Positions 49,011 through 61,074 are shown, counted from the first letter of the stretch. The stretch is 64,000 nucleotides of DNA from Copromyces sp. CBS 386.78 (GCA_030685235.1 MU839110.1:1-64000), one strand, 5' to 3'. Numbers and translations: made by a program. Notes: a model not told the origin generated them from the letters alone.

Positions 49011-49655
49011 GAATTGAGCTGGCGCTATCGATAGAGGAGGAGTTTAAGTATTAATTGGCGTAATTAATCGGGGAGCGCGAGATTTATATGACGGTTAATT
49101 GTAAATTGTATAATAATAGATTATTTTATACTGTTGATAGATAATAGCGCGTTGTTTACTTAGTAATATTTCGTAATGTACGCGATAGTAATAGTAATAG
49201 ACGGGAGGTAGCCTTTGCAAGTGTAATAGGTTAAAATCTAGGGGCTTGGTAGTCTCTCATAACAACGACGCTCTCCAAATTGTCAGCCCCCATTTTTTCC
49301 CCTGCGGATCCGCCCCGCTTTTCGGCCGCCACAGCAGAGCGAGGCCGCGGTCTTGGAACCTGCGGGTCCAAATGGTGTGACATTGTGATTAGTGGAGGTG
49401 GGGTTCATTTGGTCCCGTAAGGAATTCCAAGACTGCGATAGTCCGAGCGGAGGTAGCTGAGTAAATAAGACTAGGGCTTGGCGGGCGCAGTACAGTTTGC
49501 TAACGTTAAGACCTATCGACTGTGGAGACTCAGATAGATGCGAGCGATTTGATTAGCTCAAAAATTTTAGTGTGCATTAGCGTGTGCTTGGCGCGCGGGA
49601 TGGGTGGGGTGACGGTGCCGGAAGACTTTTATAACGGTGCGAAAAGACATTCTCT

Positions 49656-52600
49656 TAATTAAAAGTAATTAAAAAGTAAATAGCGGAGCTAGAATTAGAC
49701 TTCCTAAATTTTATTCGTATTAAAATTAAATAGAATAATTTTAATTAGAGTAAAATAAAATTATTTTTAATCGCCTTAATTATTATAGATAATTTCTTTA
49801 ATATCCTCCTTATATCCCTATATAAAATTTATAACTTCGTTAACTGTTTAAAATATTTAATTATTATAAATTGCATCAATTATTAAGCGTTTTACTAGTA
49901 AATTGTCCGCTTAGTTGCCAAACTCCTCTACAACCTTATAATTATTTTTATCGAACGGGGCGTACGAATTAGGTTAATAATTATTATATCCTTTTCTAGA
50001 CTAGTATTTTAGTTGGCGTAGATAGGCTTTATTAAATAGTTCTTTAACCGATTTAATATAGTACGTAGCGGGCGTTTTTTTAGTAAATAAAATCCTATAA
50101 ACGTAATTTATATATTTCGTAATTATATTAATTATCTATTCGATAGCCGGATTATCTTCGTTAATTTAACCGCCGTTTTAATTTTCCATATTATTACCGG
50201 CTTAATTATTATTGTAGTAATCTTTAGCGATTCGGTTAATCCGGGCTTATAGTATAACTAATATTTCTATAAAGATTATTATAAAATTCTAAAACTTTAA
50301 GGCCGGATATTTATTATAGAATATTATAATTAAAGACTTACGTACATATTAGAATATAAACTATTCTAATTTAAAAATATATATAATTTAATTATTAAAA
50401 TATTTACTTTTATCCTATAAATAATATTTAATAATAATATATTATCCCTATAAAAAAGTGTAAAATTTATTTAGCGTATCGAAGTCTTATTCCTAATTTT
50501 GAAAGTATATTATATTATTGCTATTTTACTATTCTCTAAGGAGTAGAGCGGCGATATAAAAGTTCTACGCCGTTTTTACGGGTTTATAATTTGTTTGTAA
50601 AAAAATATTCGAGTAATAGGCCGCTTAGTATATAATTACTTTATATATATTCGTTATTATATTTACTTATTTAAATAACCCTACTATATATTCAATTAGG
50701 TTATAAATATTATTTTATATAGAATTAATATTCTTGCGGAAATTTTCGATAATCGTTATTGGGCCCGCTGGTAATTTATTTATAATTCTAAATTTAAATA
50801 TAGGTTTTATTCCTATTAAAATAGAATTAGTATCCGCTTAAGACTACTCTTCGTTTCCTATTCTAAATTAGTAAGATATTAAGCCCGCCGGTAATTTATT
50901 CGCAATTTTAAATCCGGATATAAATTTTATTCCTACTAAAATAGAATCGGTATCTGCTTAAAATTATTTTTTACTTTTTATTCTAAATTAGTAAAATATT
51001 TTACTATACTTTTCAGTTTAATATACTAACGGTAATTCCGACCGCGGGCGCTTAAAATTATTAGTGAAATTTATAATTTCTAATTCTAATCCGCTATTAT
51101 TATTATCCGGGCTAATAAGCGGCTTATTTTTATAAAAAATCTTACCCTATACAAAGAGTTTAACGTCTTATCTTTTCGCCGGTATTACAATTTACTTACC
51201 CGGGCCCTTTTTTAAGAACGATATTTTCTTATTTAATACTTCGTCGGTAATATCGACGTTAATTATATTATTTTTTATACGAATATTAATTTTCTATTTA
51301 TTATAAAGGGCGAATTCGTTTATATTAACGATTCGCCGCTTTATTTCCATTTTCGAATTACCTAATACGTATTTAGCGAATCTTTTAATAAAACGTTTAG
51401 TATATTCTATTATTTAATTAAAAGTTTAAAAAATATTTTTATAAAATTTAATTCCCTCTTAATATCTACGAAAAAAGGATTGAGTAAGGGTAAGTTCCAA
51501 TCTAGTCTCGCCTAATTAATAGCGTTAATATTTTTATTTTCGATTACTTTTATTAAGAGTAATAGTACTTTCGAATAGAAATATTTAATTATAATTACCC
51601 TTTTTAAATAATAATATTCAACTCCTTAAAATACTTTTACGACCTACGAAAACCTATTAAATTCGTATATAAATATATATTTAGCCGCTTTATAGCCTGT
51701 TAATATACGGAAATATAGCCTAACTTCTTTTAGAATACCCCTTTCGGCTAAATCGAAATTTAATATAAATTTATAAATCTACTATTAAATAAAATTAATA
51801 TACTTTATTCCGATTAAAATTAAAAAATAGTAACTGACCTTCTGTAAAACCCATTCCTCCGTTTAATCGTATATAGTACTGTATACCGTCGGTAAATATT
51901 ATTCTACTATTTTTTATTAACTAATATAATAGAATCGCCCTATATATTAGAGGACGGTATTTATATTCTATACGAAATTAAGGCTGATACTAATATAATA
52001 TTAATAATAGAGGTTAAATCCGGCTATATAAACCGTAGAGTTTAAAATAAATATATTTATATCGGAAGTCTTTTTATTCTATTAATCGACAATATAATTA
52101 CGTTAGGCCTATATTTAATTACTATAAATTATTTCTATATTTAAGCCGACTTTATATAGAATTAAGTATAAAATTTTATTTCGATAGTTAATTATTAATA
52201 TAGATTTTATTTAGATTAGAATATTATTCTTTAATTCGAATAGGAGTAAAATTGGAATAAGGAGGGCTTATATTTAAAATTAAAGTGAATTTACAATTAT
52301 TAAAATATATTTTAGGGTATAAAATACTTTAGTGTATTTATTTACTACCTATACGAAAAATAGCGATTCCGATAATATTTATATTAATATATAGATTCTT
52401 TCGGTATAAGGAATTAATATTGTATTATATTCAAAGTTAACGAATATATACGAAAAATTTCCGTTATAATTAAATTTAATAAAGTTATTAATAATATTAA
52501 TACCGAAGCGTATATTTAAAGTAATTTTCTTCTTCTTCGATTTAAAAATGCCTCCCTTTTTATTAGGCCGTATAATCTTCTATAGAACTTCCTTAAATAA

Positions 52601-54390
52601 ATTTAATAATTAGGTCCCGATCGCGTCGTTAGAAAGGATTATATTAAGCCCGTAGATATTTTAAATTATAAATTAGTAAAATCGGATTAAAATTATATTG
52701 AACGCTATTTTCCTATTATATTTTTCGATAATATATAAATTTAATTCGTTTAATTCGTAATTAAAAGGATCGAGCATAATACTTTTCAATATATAATTAA
52801 TGAAATCCGTAATAGGGTTCTTTTTAATACCGTATTAAAAATATATATTAAAAATCTATATAGGCGGAATATCGGCCGAAGGGTAATAAATCAAACCGTT
52901 TAATAATTTTAGGGGAATTATTATACCTCGGTTTATAATCAAAATTTATATTTACTATATAATTTTAATTATAATATTATTAACTACTTTACCCGAATTG
53001 CCGGGGCTAATAATTATTTGGATACGCGGGTAAAAGTACTACTATTTAAAATTCTAGCGTTATTAGATTTCTTGTAACGTTTTTCGAATTTCGGGCAATA
53101 TATTTAATTAGATAATATAATCGTTATTATGCTAATATTCGGGGATGAAATCGTCCTTATTAATTATTTTTATAATATTATTAAAACGGTTTAGGAAATG
53201 GAAATATTATTATAAAAACGTTTCCTATACGAATATTATAAAGGATTTAATATTATTTAAATAATTAAGCGTAGGCGTTACCGAATATATTAATCGGGTA
53301 ATAGTAGAGATCTTTTTAACCGCCCGGAAAATTTTAGAATTAATATTTTTAGCGAATTACCCTTCGTCCAAAATAATATTCTAGAATTTAACGTCTTCAA
53401 TATAAGTTATACCGAAACGTATTATACGAATTTAGAAAGTTTTAATTAATTTAATATATAACGGTTAACGATTAGCATATTTTATTCCTATTTGAATTGG
53501 CTAGCTTTTATTTGTATTAGAATAAAATATTTATTTAATAGAATCGGTTAAAGTAGCCTTATAATTAATTCTATTATTACTTTCGTTATTTTTATTATCT
53601 AAACTCTTTAAACCGTCCGCTTCCGACTTATTGTTATTATCGTTTTTTAAACTTTCTTCGTCGGGATCCGAATTTGTTTTATCCGATTCTAATTTATTAT
53701 TAGCCCGTTTACGCTTATACTACGTTAGTTACATTATTAATATTCCGGCTACCCTTAGCTGTAAATAATATTCGTTATATTTACGAAGGGGATCCCTTCT
53801 TAGGACGGATATAAAATATTTATTAGAATACTATCTTTTAATAAGCATAATATATATAGCGATAATTACCGTCTAAGCGGTTTTTAGATCCTTCTAATAT
53901 TTAATATAGTTCTATATTAAATTGTCGAATATTTTTTAGATAAGGGTTTTATTCTGGCGGGGGTTATCTTTTCTAATTTATTGTAAGTTCTTATATTATA
54001 TTTATAAATTGAAATTTATAAAGGTCTTTTATAATTTATTAAAAATTTATATAATTAAATTTAATAAGAGAATAATAAAGTTTAAAAAAGTTTTTATAGA
54101 TTCGTTATAATTATATTTAGTTTTAAACTTTAAATACTCTATTTAGAATACTATTTTATAAATTAAGGTTTTGCCCGTTCTAATTTTATTTATTAATATC
54201 GCCCCCCTTAGTAGGGAATATAATATATAGTAAATAATATATAAATTTATTAATCGGTTAGTACGACTTAGATTTTATTTTAATTAAAATAATTAGATTA
54301 ATTATAGTCGGAATAAAATAAATTTATTAATAATTTAATAAGGAAGGAGACTCTATTAATTCGGCCTATTAATATCCTAATTAACCTAAT
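49656..54390. other. RIP-mutated DNA without recognised genes
   Basis: Stops occur in all frames. Short coding-like stretches appear on the minus strand near 52,560-52,680 and on the plus strand near 53,040-53,460, but none is identifiable. The region includes the 120-bp tandem duplication at 50,761-51,000. Copies of the palindromic motif occur near 49,730, 50,810, 50,930, 51,805, 53,485 and 54,275. Confidence 0.45.
50761..51000. repeat. Exact 120-bp tandem duplication, diverged only by transitions
   Basis: Units 50,761-50,880 and 50,881-51,000 align without gaps (GGGCCCGCTGGTAATTTATT against AAGCCCGCCGGTAATTTATT). Every difference I see is C/T or G/A. Each contains one TTTTATTCCTAyTAAAATAG palindromic core. 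It is a textbook RIP product of a linked duplication. Confidence 0.9.
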
Positions 54391-55700
54391 TATATTTAGA
54401 TTTAAACGTTAAATAATTAAATATAATTGGTATTTCGTTTTCAATTTAGTAATTAGCGATTACCTTTTTAAAACCCCGAATACTACGTATAATAAGGTTA
54501 ATATCTATTAAAAAATTTTTAAACGGATAATGCTTTAAAATAAGGTTTTTAATAGTAGTACTATTTTTAATTTCGCTCTTGATACGTATATAGGTAGCTT
54601 CCTATATCTCCCCGGTATTCTACGTAAATTATATAATTCTTTCTACTATAATAGAACCTATTAATACGAATTTAGTAATTTCTACGCTCCCCTCGGTATA
54701 AAATAAGGGAAACGCTTTATTACTAATATATAATAAAGTAATCCTAGTAAATACTTATATAAATTGTAAGCAAATTAATAATTTTAAGAGAGAGGGGTAA
54801 TTTAAGCGTAAGGCTAAATCTTATCCGAAATTTATATAATTATATTCTTATATAGTATTCTATAATATTAAATTATATTTAGTATTAGCTAAATTATAAT
54901 ATAGAGTAGCCGACGTAATAAATATATTATAATTATAAATTTTCCTAGCCTAATTATCGAAATAGTTGAATTTTTTTAATTCGTTTTCATTTAAAAGCTA
55001 AAACTAATAATCTACCGTTTAGAGGCCTAATACTTTATTTAAAAATTAAATACCCTTTATAATTAATTAATTATAAACGAAATTTTTATATATTTCCGCC
55101 GGGGCGAGGGTAATATTTATTTATATTACGAATATATATAGCCCGCGGATAGTCGAAGCGGCGGCTTTAGACTAGCGGGTCGAATTTATTATAATATAAT
55201 TATCTTTCCTTTTAAAGAAGAAAGAAAAGGCTTAGAAAATTCTAAATTAATTGTTAATATAATAACCGCCGATTATATAGGCGTTACTAGAATTATATCG
55301 TTATTAGTATTTTAATTCCCTAATATAACGGGGTCGGGTAAAAGTTTTCTATAGGGTAATATATATATTAATAATAATAGTCTTTTTAAAGTAAATATCG
55401 TTTAGGGCCTTATTAGCTAGGGAAGTAACGAGGTCTCCGTTATATATGGCGATAACTTAAGTCGGGAGTTTTTTAATAGGCGTAATAAATATCGCTATTA
55501 TAATTCGATTAATTTTAGGATTGTCGAAGCTTATTAGAATTTATTTGTATAAAAGGAGGAAGGTTGGGAAATTAACTTTTACCCAATCCTTATTAGCCTT
55601 TTTTAAATTAGCTAAAGGATTAAATTAATTAACTACTATATTCGGTTAATAAGTATTTACTATATAATATATTATAAGAATATTTATAAGTTAAGTGATT
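54390..55700 (-). pseudogene. Unrecognised RIP-mutated coding remnant
   Basis: The clearest part is 54,770-54,400 on the minus strand, reading AFPLFYTEGSVEITKFVLIG, then EATYIRIKSEIKNSTTIKNL, and ending in a short Asn/Pro tail. Upstream (higher coordinates) the reading degrades. Gln-to-stop changes dominate. No domain is recognisable. Confidence 0.35.
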
Positions 55701-55758
55701 TTTATATACTACTTTATTCTAATTAAAGTAATTGGGGGTTGTAAATTATTATTTGGCG

Positions 55759-55830
55759 GAACTAGTATATATTTTACTTTAATAGGAATCGGTATAATAA
55801 TTCCTATTAAAGTAAAATATATACTAGTTC
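55759..55830. repeat. Perfect 31-bp inverted repeat with 10-nt spacer
   Basis: The left arm (55,759-55,789) begins GAACTAGTATATATTTTACT. The right arm (55,800-55,830) is its exact reverse complement. The core carries the region's TTTAATAGGAAT/ATTCCTATTAAA motif. Arms this long with no mismatch stand out in DNA so heavily mutated. Confidence 0.9.
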
Positions 55831-55869
55831 GAATATACGGATATAAAATTTATAATCGTAGTTAAAATA

Positions 55870-56335
55870 CTAATAAAAATTATTAAGCGTACTATAGCCC
55901 AATAGGGCGGTTATTTCTAATTTATCGAACTTTAATTTAATAAATAAATTATACGTTAAAATTTAGCCGGTCGGTATAGATTTATAAAGCCTCGTAAGCG
56001 CTTTTTCCGATAATTTCTTCCGCGAAGTCGGTTCGCGCTTTACGAATATATAATTATTACCGGATATTTATATTAAAATAGCCGGGATCTTATTATATAC
56101 GTTGTTTAGGTTGTAAAACCCGGTATTTATTGGGTAGTCGTATATAATTAACGTTATATTATTATTAACGGCGTTTTTAGTTAAATATATTATAATATCC
56201 CTATACTATTTAAAGGGCGGGTATTATAATTATTATAACTTATTGATTATAATAGGGTTATTAATATACGGCGTCTCCGCTTCCTTATTAAATACGCGGT
56301 TTTTATTTACCGCTACTTTATATAAAGGTATTATA
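55870..56335 (-). pseudogene. Unrecognised RIP-mutated coding remnant
   Basis: The minus-strand frame from 56,335 downward is unusually clean. It includes VAVNKNRVFNKEAETPYI, LTKNAVNNNITLIIYDYP and SGNNYIFVKREPTSRKKLSE, then a Leu/Lys-rich end. Only a few stops interrupt about 145 codons. It begins next to the tandem repeat at 56,343-56,450, which could lie in its promoter. The family is unknown. Confidence 0.45.
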
Positions 56336-56342
56336 TATTGAT

Positions 56343-56450
56343 TTTATTCCGATAGGAGTCGTTAGTTAGTAATTTATTTAAATTAGAATAATATTGAATT
56401 TATTCCGATAGGAATCGTTAATTAGCGATTTATTTAAATTAGAATAGTCG
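56343..56450. repeat. Two tandem 56-bp units with a TTTATTCCGATAGGA core
   Basis: Units start at 56,343 and 56,399 (TTTATTCCGATAGGAGTCGT / TTTATTCCGATAGGAATCGT) and end with TTTATTTAAATTAGAATA. They differ by transitions. The core is the least-mutated version of the region's palindromic motif. Confidence 0.8.
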
Positions 56451-57206
56451 GGCAATTAAATAGTAATTTAATTAAAGGAATAGGAAGGAGTAGAAATTAA
56501 TTGAAGGAAAGAAGCGAAGAAGGGGTAGGAAAGAAATACTATAAATTATACTAACCCAATTTAAATAGCGCTTACTATAAGTTAGAATAGGTCCTTATTA
56601 CCGATTATAATTTAGGTAATAAAGTATTTAATAGCCCGATAAAATTATTTAAGTAGGTTTTAACTTGCCTACTATTTATAATTAATTAATAGGTAACTTT
56701 ATAATAAATTATACTAAATAAATTAAGAGAGCGCTAATTATTTAAAATAAAATAAATTTTCGTTATTAGTTATAAATTAAATAATAATATACTTAATAGA
56801 ATAGTAAATAGATTAGAATAGGCCTTTATATATTTACCGCGCAAAATTAATTTAAATTAGAATAAATACTATTACAAATATATTAAGTTTAATATTTGAA
56901 ATTACAACGACAAACTACAAAATAATTAAGCGACTTTAATAAGAATAAAATACGGCGGTCTAAACGGCCTACAGGGTTCGTATAGGGTAGGTTATACTTA
57001 TATATTTACCAATAGGAAGACTTATAGGAAGCGTTGTATAATAAATATTAGAAAATAAGGCGAACAGATTAGTTTAAATACGGTTTAGAACCGTTATTAA
57101 TTAAATTATTCTGCTATTATAAGGCTACCGCCTAGAAATTACAATTTAGAAAAAGAATCGAACCGAATTATAACCTTTAATATAAATATATATAAACGAG
57201 CGACTA

Positions 57207-57222
57207 CCCCCCCCCCCCCCCC
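57207..57222 (+). repeat. C16 homopolymer
   Basis: Sixteen consecutive C residues lie in an otherwise AT-rich stretch. CpC is a poor RIP context, which may explain survival. Length is likely to vary between strains and to be error-prone in sequencing. Confidence 0.95.
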
Positions 57223-58330
57223 TCTATACAAATACTTATATATTATTCTTTACGAGTATTTTATACCGGTATAAGAATATTATTTATTATCCTTATATAT
57301 TAATATTATTATTACTTTCGTCTCCGGAATTAAAGGTATTAAGTATTCTAATAATTATAATTGAATTATTTTCCTCGTAATTAGAAAGACTAAATATTTT
57401 CAATCTTCCCTACGCTCCGGCCGTACTTTTTTACTATTAAATTATTAGAGAGTATCCGAAAATAATTTATATAAGCCATTATATTATAAATTGGGTGCAT
57501 TAAAATTAATAGAGTTCGAAAGGCTATAATACCGCCGTACGAACCCGTTCTTATATATAATATATATATAATAAATAATATTTGTATTAATCAACGGATT
57601 AATATACTTACCACTACTAGGTCGCCTAAATTCCAATTCGACTACTTTGCAAATAATTGTAGTAAGTGGACCGATAACCGATATCTTTATAAAAGTAGAC
57701 TTTATATCGTACGTAGAATTTTTATTATATTTAATATTAAAAGTAAAAGAGCAATTAATATATTTTAACATTAAATCTATTTCTTTCTATTTATTATTAA
57801 TAATAATATATTATACTAGCCTAAACCTTAGGATAACTTTAAATAATTTATAATTTATAACCTCCGGACGTAGGAGTTAAGAGAAATATAATATTTCGGG
57901 CTTATAATTCGTATTCTTTCTACTATAGAAGAAGAATAGTAAATAATTAACAATTTATTAGAATATATTATAATTATTAAATTAAACGGCGCGAATAAGA
58001 ATAATTAGAATTCGGATAATATATAAATACCGATAAATACTACGGAATTATATATTAATACTACTACTAATAATAGTAGTATTATAGTTACCGGTATATC
58101 CTTCTAAGGTAAATATTTCGTTATATATATTATTAAATTATATAAAAATATAAGCGGGGCTAGTAATTTAAATAGCGGCCGCGATTACTACTTTTATATT
58201 TTCGCGACTAGAAATAGCGGGGTTTAAAAAACCCCTATCCACAATATTTCGAATAAGGAAAACGAAGATTTTAGAATAAAATATATTATAAAGAAACTAT
58301 AATTTATAATAAAATTCGGTTTTTTATAAT
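57223..58330. other. RIP-mutated DNA; two opposed 68- and 95-codon frames of doubtful meaning
   Basis: A minus frame (57,771-57,484) and a plus frame (57,647-57,853) overlap. Both are Ile/Tyr/Asn-rich, as expected by chance in AT-rich DNA, and neither shows a family signature. The minus frame has somewhat better charge distribution (VVELEFRRPSSGKYINPL). I would not call either a gene. Confidence 0.4.
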
Positions 58331-58927
58331 TTTATCTTCTTCGCCCTTTTAAAGCCGTAAGTATCCTATTCTATAAAAAATTAAAAATACTGAAATATTA
58401 AATTAATAAAATTAAATTTAATATAAAAAAAAGTAGGGATAGAGATTATTTACTATTTATAATCGTATTCGGATTATACTTTTAATTATATTAAAATAAT
58501 TTTCCGAATGTACAATATTATCTTTTAATTGCTATAAATAAAGAAAAGCCTATTACCGAATTATTTTTATTTTATATTTAGAAGGTTAAGAAATAATTTA
58601 TTATAAAAGCAATAAATACTAGTAAATTTACCCTTATTTTTATCGAAGGTAGAGGTTTAGAAAATAAAGCTTTTAAATATCCGATATTACTGTACTTTAA
58701 GGAAGGGATAAGTAGTAAGACTATTCTAATTAATAATCGGAAATAAAGATTGTAATTTTAATACTATAAGCGAATTAACGGTAGGACGAAACGTACGTAG
58801 TATCGGGGTAAGTAAAGAAATGACCTAAGCCTTTTAAAATAGAACGGTAGGTTGGAATTAATATAATTAGAATAGTCCAGGGATATCGGGACTATTTATT
58901 AATAAATAAATCGTAAGGTTATATATA

Positions 58928-59675
58928 GAGAAAGTCTAACCGTACAGTCACTATTGTCTATCCGTACGGTGATCCACTTTTTCCCTCACACATATCCCTA
59001 ACCCTCGCGCGGCCACAGATGTCACATGTATTCTTTCGAAAATTTCACCCAGAAATCTGGGCATTACTATTCTTTTATGCGTGACATCAGACCGCAGTGC
59101 CCAGACCAGATACGCACCTGTCACGGCTGTCAGCGATTGTCACGGCTGTCAGCAACTGTTACGGCTGTTACGGCTGTCACGGCTATTACGGCTGTCACAG
59201 CTGTCAGCGATTGTTAGGGCTGTTAGTGACTATCACGGCTGTTACGACTGTCACAGCTGCTAGCGATTGTTACGGCTGTTACGGCTGTTAGCGATTGTCA
59301 CGGCTGTCAGCGATTGTCACGGCTGCCAGCGATTGTTATGACTGTCACGGCTGTCAGCGATTGATACGGTTGCTAGCGATTGTTACGGCTGTCACGGCTG
59401 TTAGCGATTGTCACGGCTGTTAGCGATTGTTACGGCTGTTAGTAACTGTTACGGCTGTTAGCGATTGGCTGTTAGCGACTGTTACAGCTGTCAGCGTACG
59501 TGTGCTGTGTAGTGGTCAGAATGTGTAATGGGCTGTAATCTGGGGGCTTGGCGGTCGCGGTACGAGCGAGATTGGTGCTGACGAGGAGGGGACGGCAGGG
59601 TTAGGGATATGTATGGGAGAAAAAAGTGGATCACCGTACGGATAGACATTCGTGACCGTACGGTTAGACTTTCTC
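58928..59675. mobile_element. Family B TIR element (748 bp) carrying a minisatellite
   Basis: Inverted repeats of about 78 bp start GAGAAAGTCTAACCGTACRG and end with ...CATATCCCTAACCCT. Each arm holds two spaced copies of GTCTAwCCGTACGGT, the same layout as family A. TATATA flanks both sides. The element is almost free of RIP outside its internal repeat. It has no coding capacity; the 60-64-codon frames at 59,026-59,291 run through the repeat. It needs a transposase supplied in trans. Confidence 0.85.
59118..59495. repeat. Minisatellite of 9-10-bp half-units (TGTCACGGC / TGTCAGCGAT)
   Basis: About 38 half-units alternate irregularly. Variants are mostly TGTTACGGC and TGTTAGCGAT, which are CpA-to-TpA changes of the parent units. 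The array fills the centre of the family B element. Confidence 0.85.
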
Positions 59676-61074
59676 TATATATAATATCCTATCGACTAAT
59701 ATTAGAATTCTATATAATATTAAAATAATTATAATTATTATAGATAATAATAAAACTAGGATCGGATATAATACGTTTAAAATTTTATTAAAAACGTTAA
59801 TTTAATTATAATAAATATTTAAAGTCTGAATTAATTATTATAATAGTCGTAAACGTTTTAATAATTACGATCGTCCTATTATAAGAAGTATAAATACTAA
59901 GTTTAGTTAATATATTTTAAATACGCTTTATAACGCCGTTTATATATAAGTAAAAACCTATAACTTAGGAAAAGAAATCCGAATTATAGGGGGCGCGAAT
60001 ATTTATAAGAATTATAAAAATTATATAAATATAAGGTAAAATAAATTCGTCGTAACGAATTCGCAATTTATACTTTAATTATTAAATACGCTAATATAAT
60101 ATTAAACCTTTAAAGAATAAATATAATTAAAGGGCGCGCAATTAAAATTATATCGTACTTTATTATACGATATTTAAAATTTATTATATACTATATAAAT
60201 CTTTAATATTATACGGTATATCGCCCTTAATTATAAAAGAAGCACTAAACTTCGTAAATAACGAAAAAAATTTAAAATTGCCGGGCTATAAATCTATAAT
60301 TTTAATATCTTCGGGTTCGAGATACTATAATTCCGGGTTTCTAAATTAGGAATTAGAATTAACGAATTTAAAGTTAGTATTTTTAAATTTATTTTTATTA
60401 TTCGTCTATTTAAGGTTGTATTTTCGGAAGAAAAATATTAATTCCCGACTAAATTCCCGATTAAGAGTTTCTACGTCGTACGAATTATTCTTATTTTTAA
60501 ATTAGATAATAACGCTTTAGCGAAGGAGAACTTCGTATACGTCTTTATTATATAAAGAATTAATAAATTCCTTAATATAGATTTTAAATAACCGATTATT
60601 ACTTCGAATTACCTTTACCTAACTACGAATAAATTATTTTAATATTCTCCTCTTAAGGTAAAAACGAAATTAATACTCTTTAGTTTTATAAATTAGGGAT
60701 TAATTAAGGTTGTAACTATATTCCGGCAATTTAAAAATAATTAATAGGATATATAGAATAGGGGTAGAGGTTGGATTAGAAGTATCGAAATTCGGAATAA
60801 GCGAATAGCGAATAGGATTAATTTTGAAATTAATTAATTCGGATATAAGGTTAGGCGAATTGGGTATAAATGTAAATTAGTTATTAAGTAGAAGTAAAAG
60901 GGGCGTTTCGTAAAATAAGGGTTTTATTATATCGGGTAGGTTGAATAAATCGGATATTATTACCCGAATATATTTTATTCTAATTAGAATCGTTCGTTAA
61001 GTAAGTAATTAGTTATAATAAGGGCAATTAATTTTACTCTAATTAGAATAAACTTAGAGGTTATATTCGGATGA

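Larger units (their letters stand above)
48191..49655. mobile_element. Family A TIR element, 1,465 bp, with about 105-bp inverted repeats
   Basis: The left arm (48,191-48,295) and right arm (49,551-49,655) are inverted copies with roughly 10 differences, mostly transitions. Each contains AGAGAATGTCTTTTCGCACC and, 23 bp in, AAAGTCTTCCGGCACCGT. TAATTA flanks both sides. The interior holds a 12-bp minisatellite, a degenerate minus-strand coding remnant (49,010-48,700) and an almost unmutated right third (49,240-49,550). No transposase motif is seen, so the element is non-autonomous. Confidence 0.85.
58330..61070 (+). pseudogene. Large unrecognised RIP-mutated gene, split by the family B element
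   Basis: Plus-strand readings on both sides of the family B insertion (58,330-58,921 and 59,690-61,070) have similar protein-like composition and probably belong to one gene. The left part includes FNIKKSRDRDYLLFIIVFGL and AINKEKPITELFLFYI. The right part runs about 450 codons, including TYNLGKEIRIIGGANIYKN, FGFEIL.FRVSKLGIRINEF and ALAKENFVYVFII. Stops correspond to Gln, Trp or Arg codons. No domain is recognised. Host gene or unknown element gene are both possible. Confidence 0.4.
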
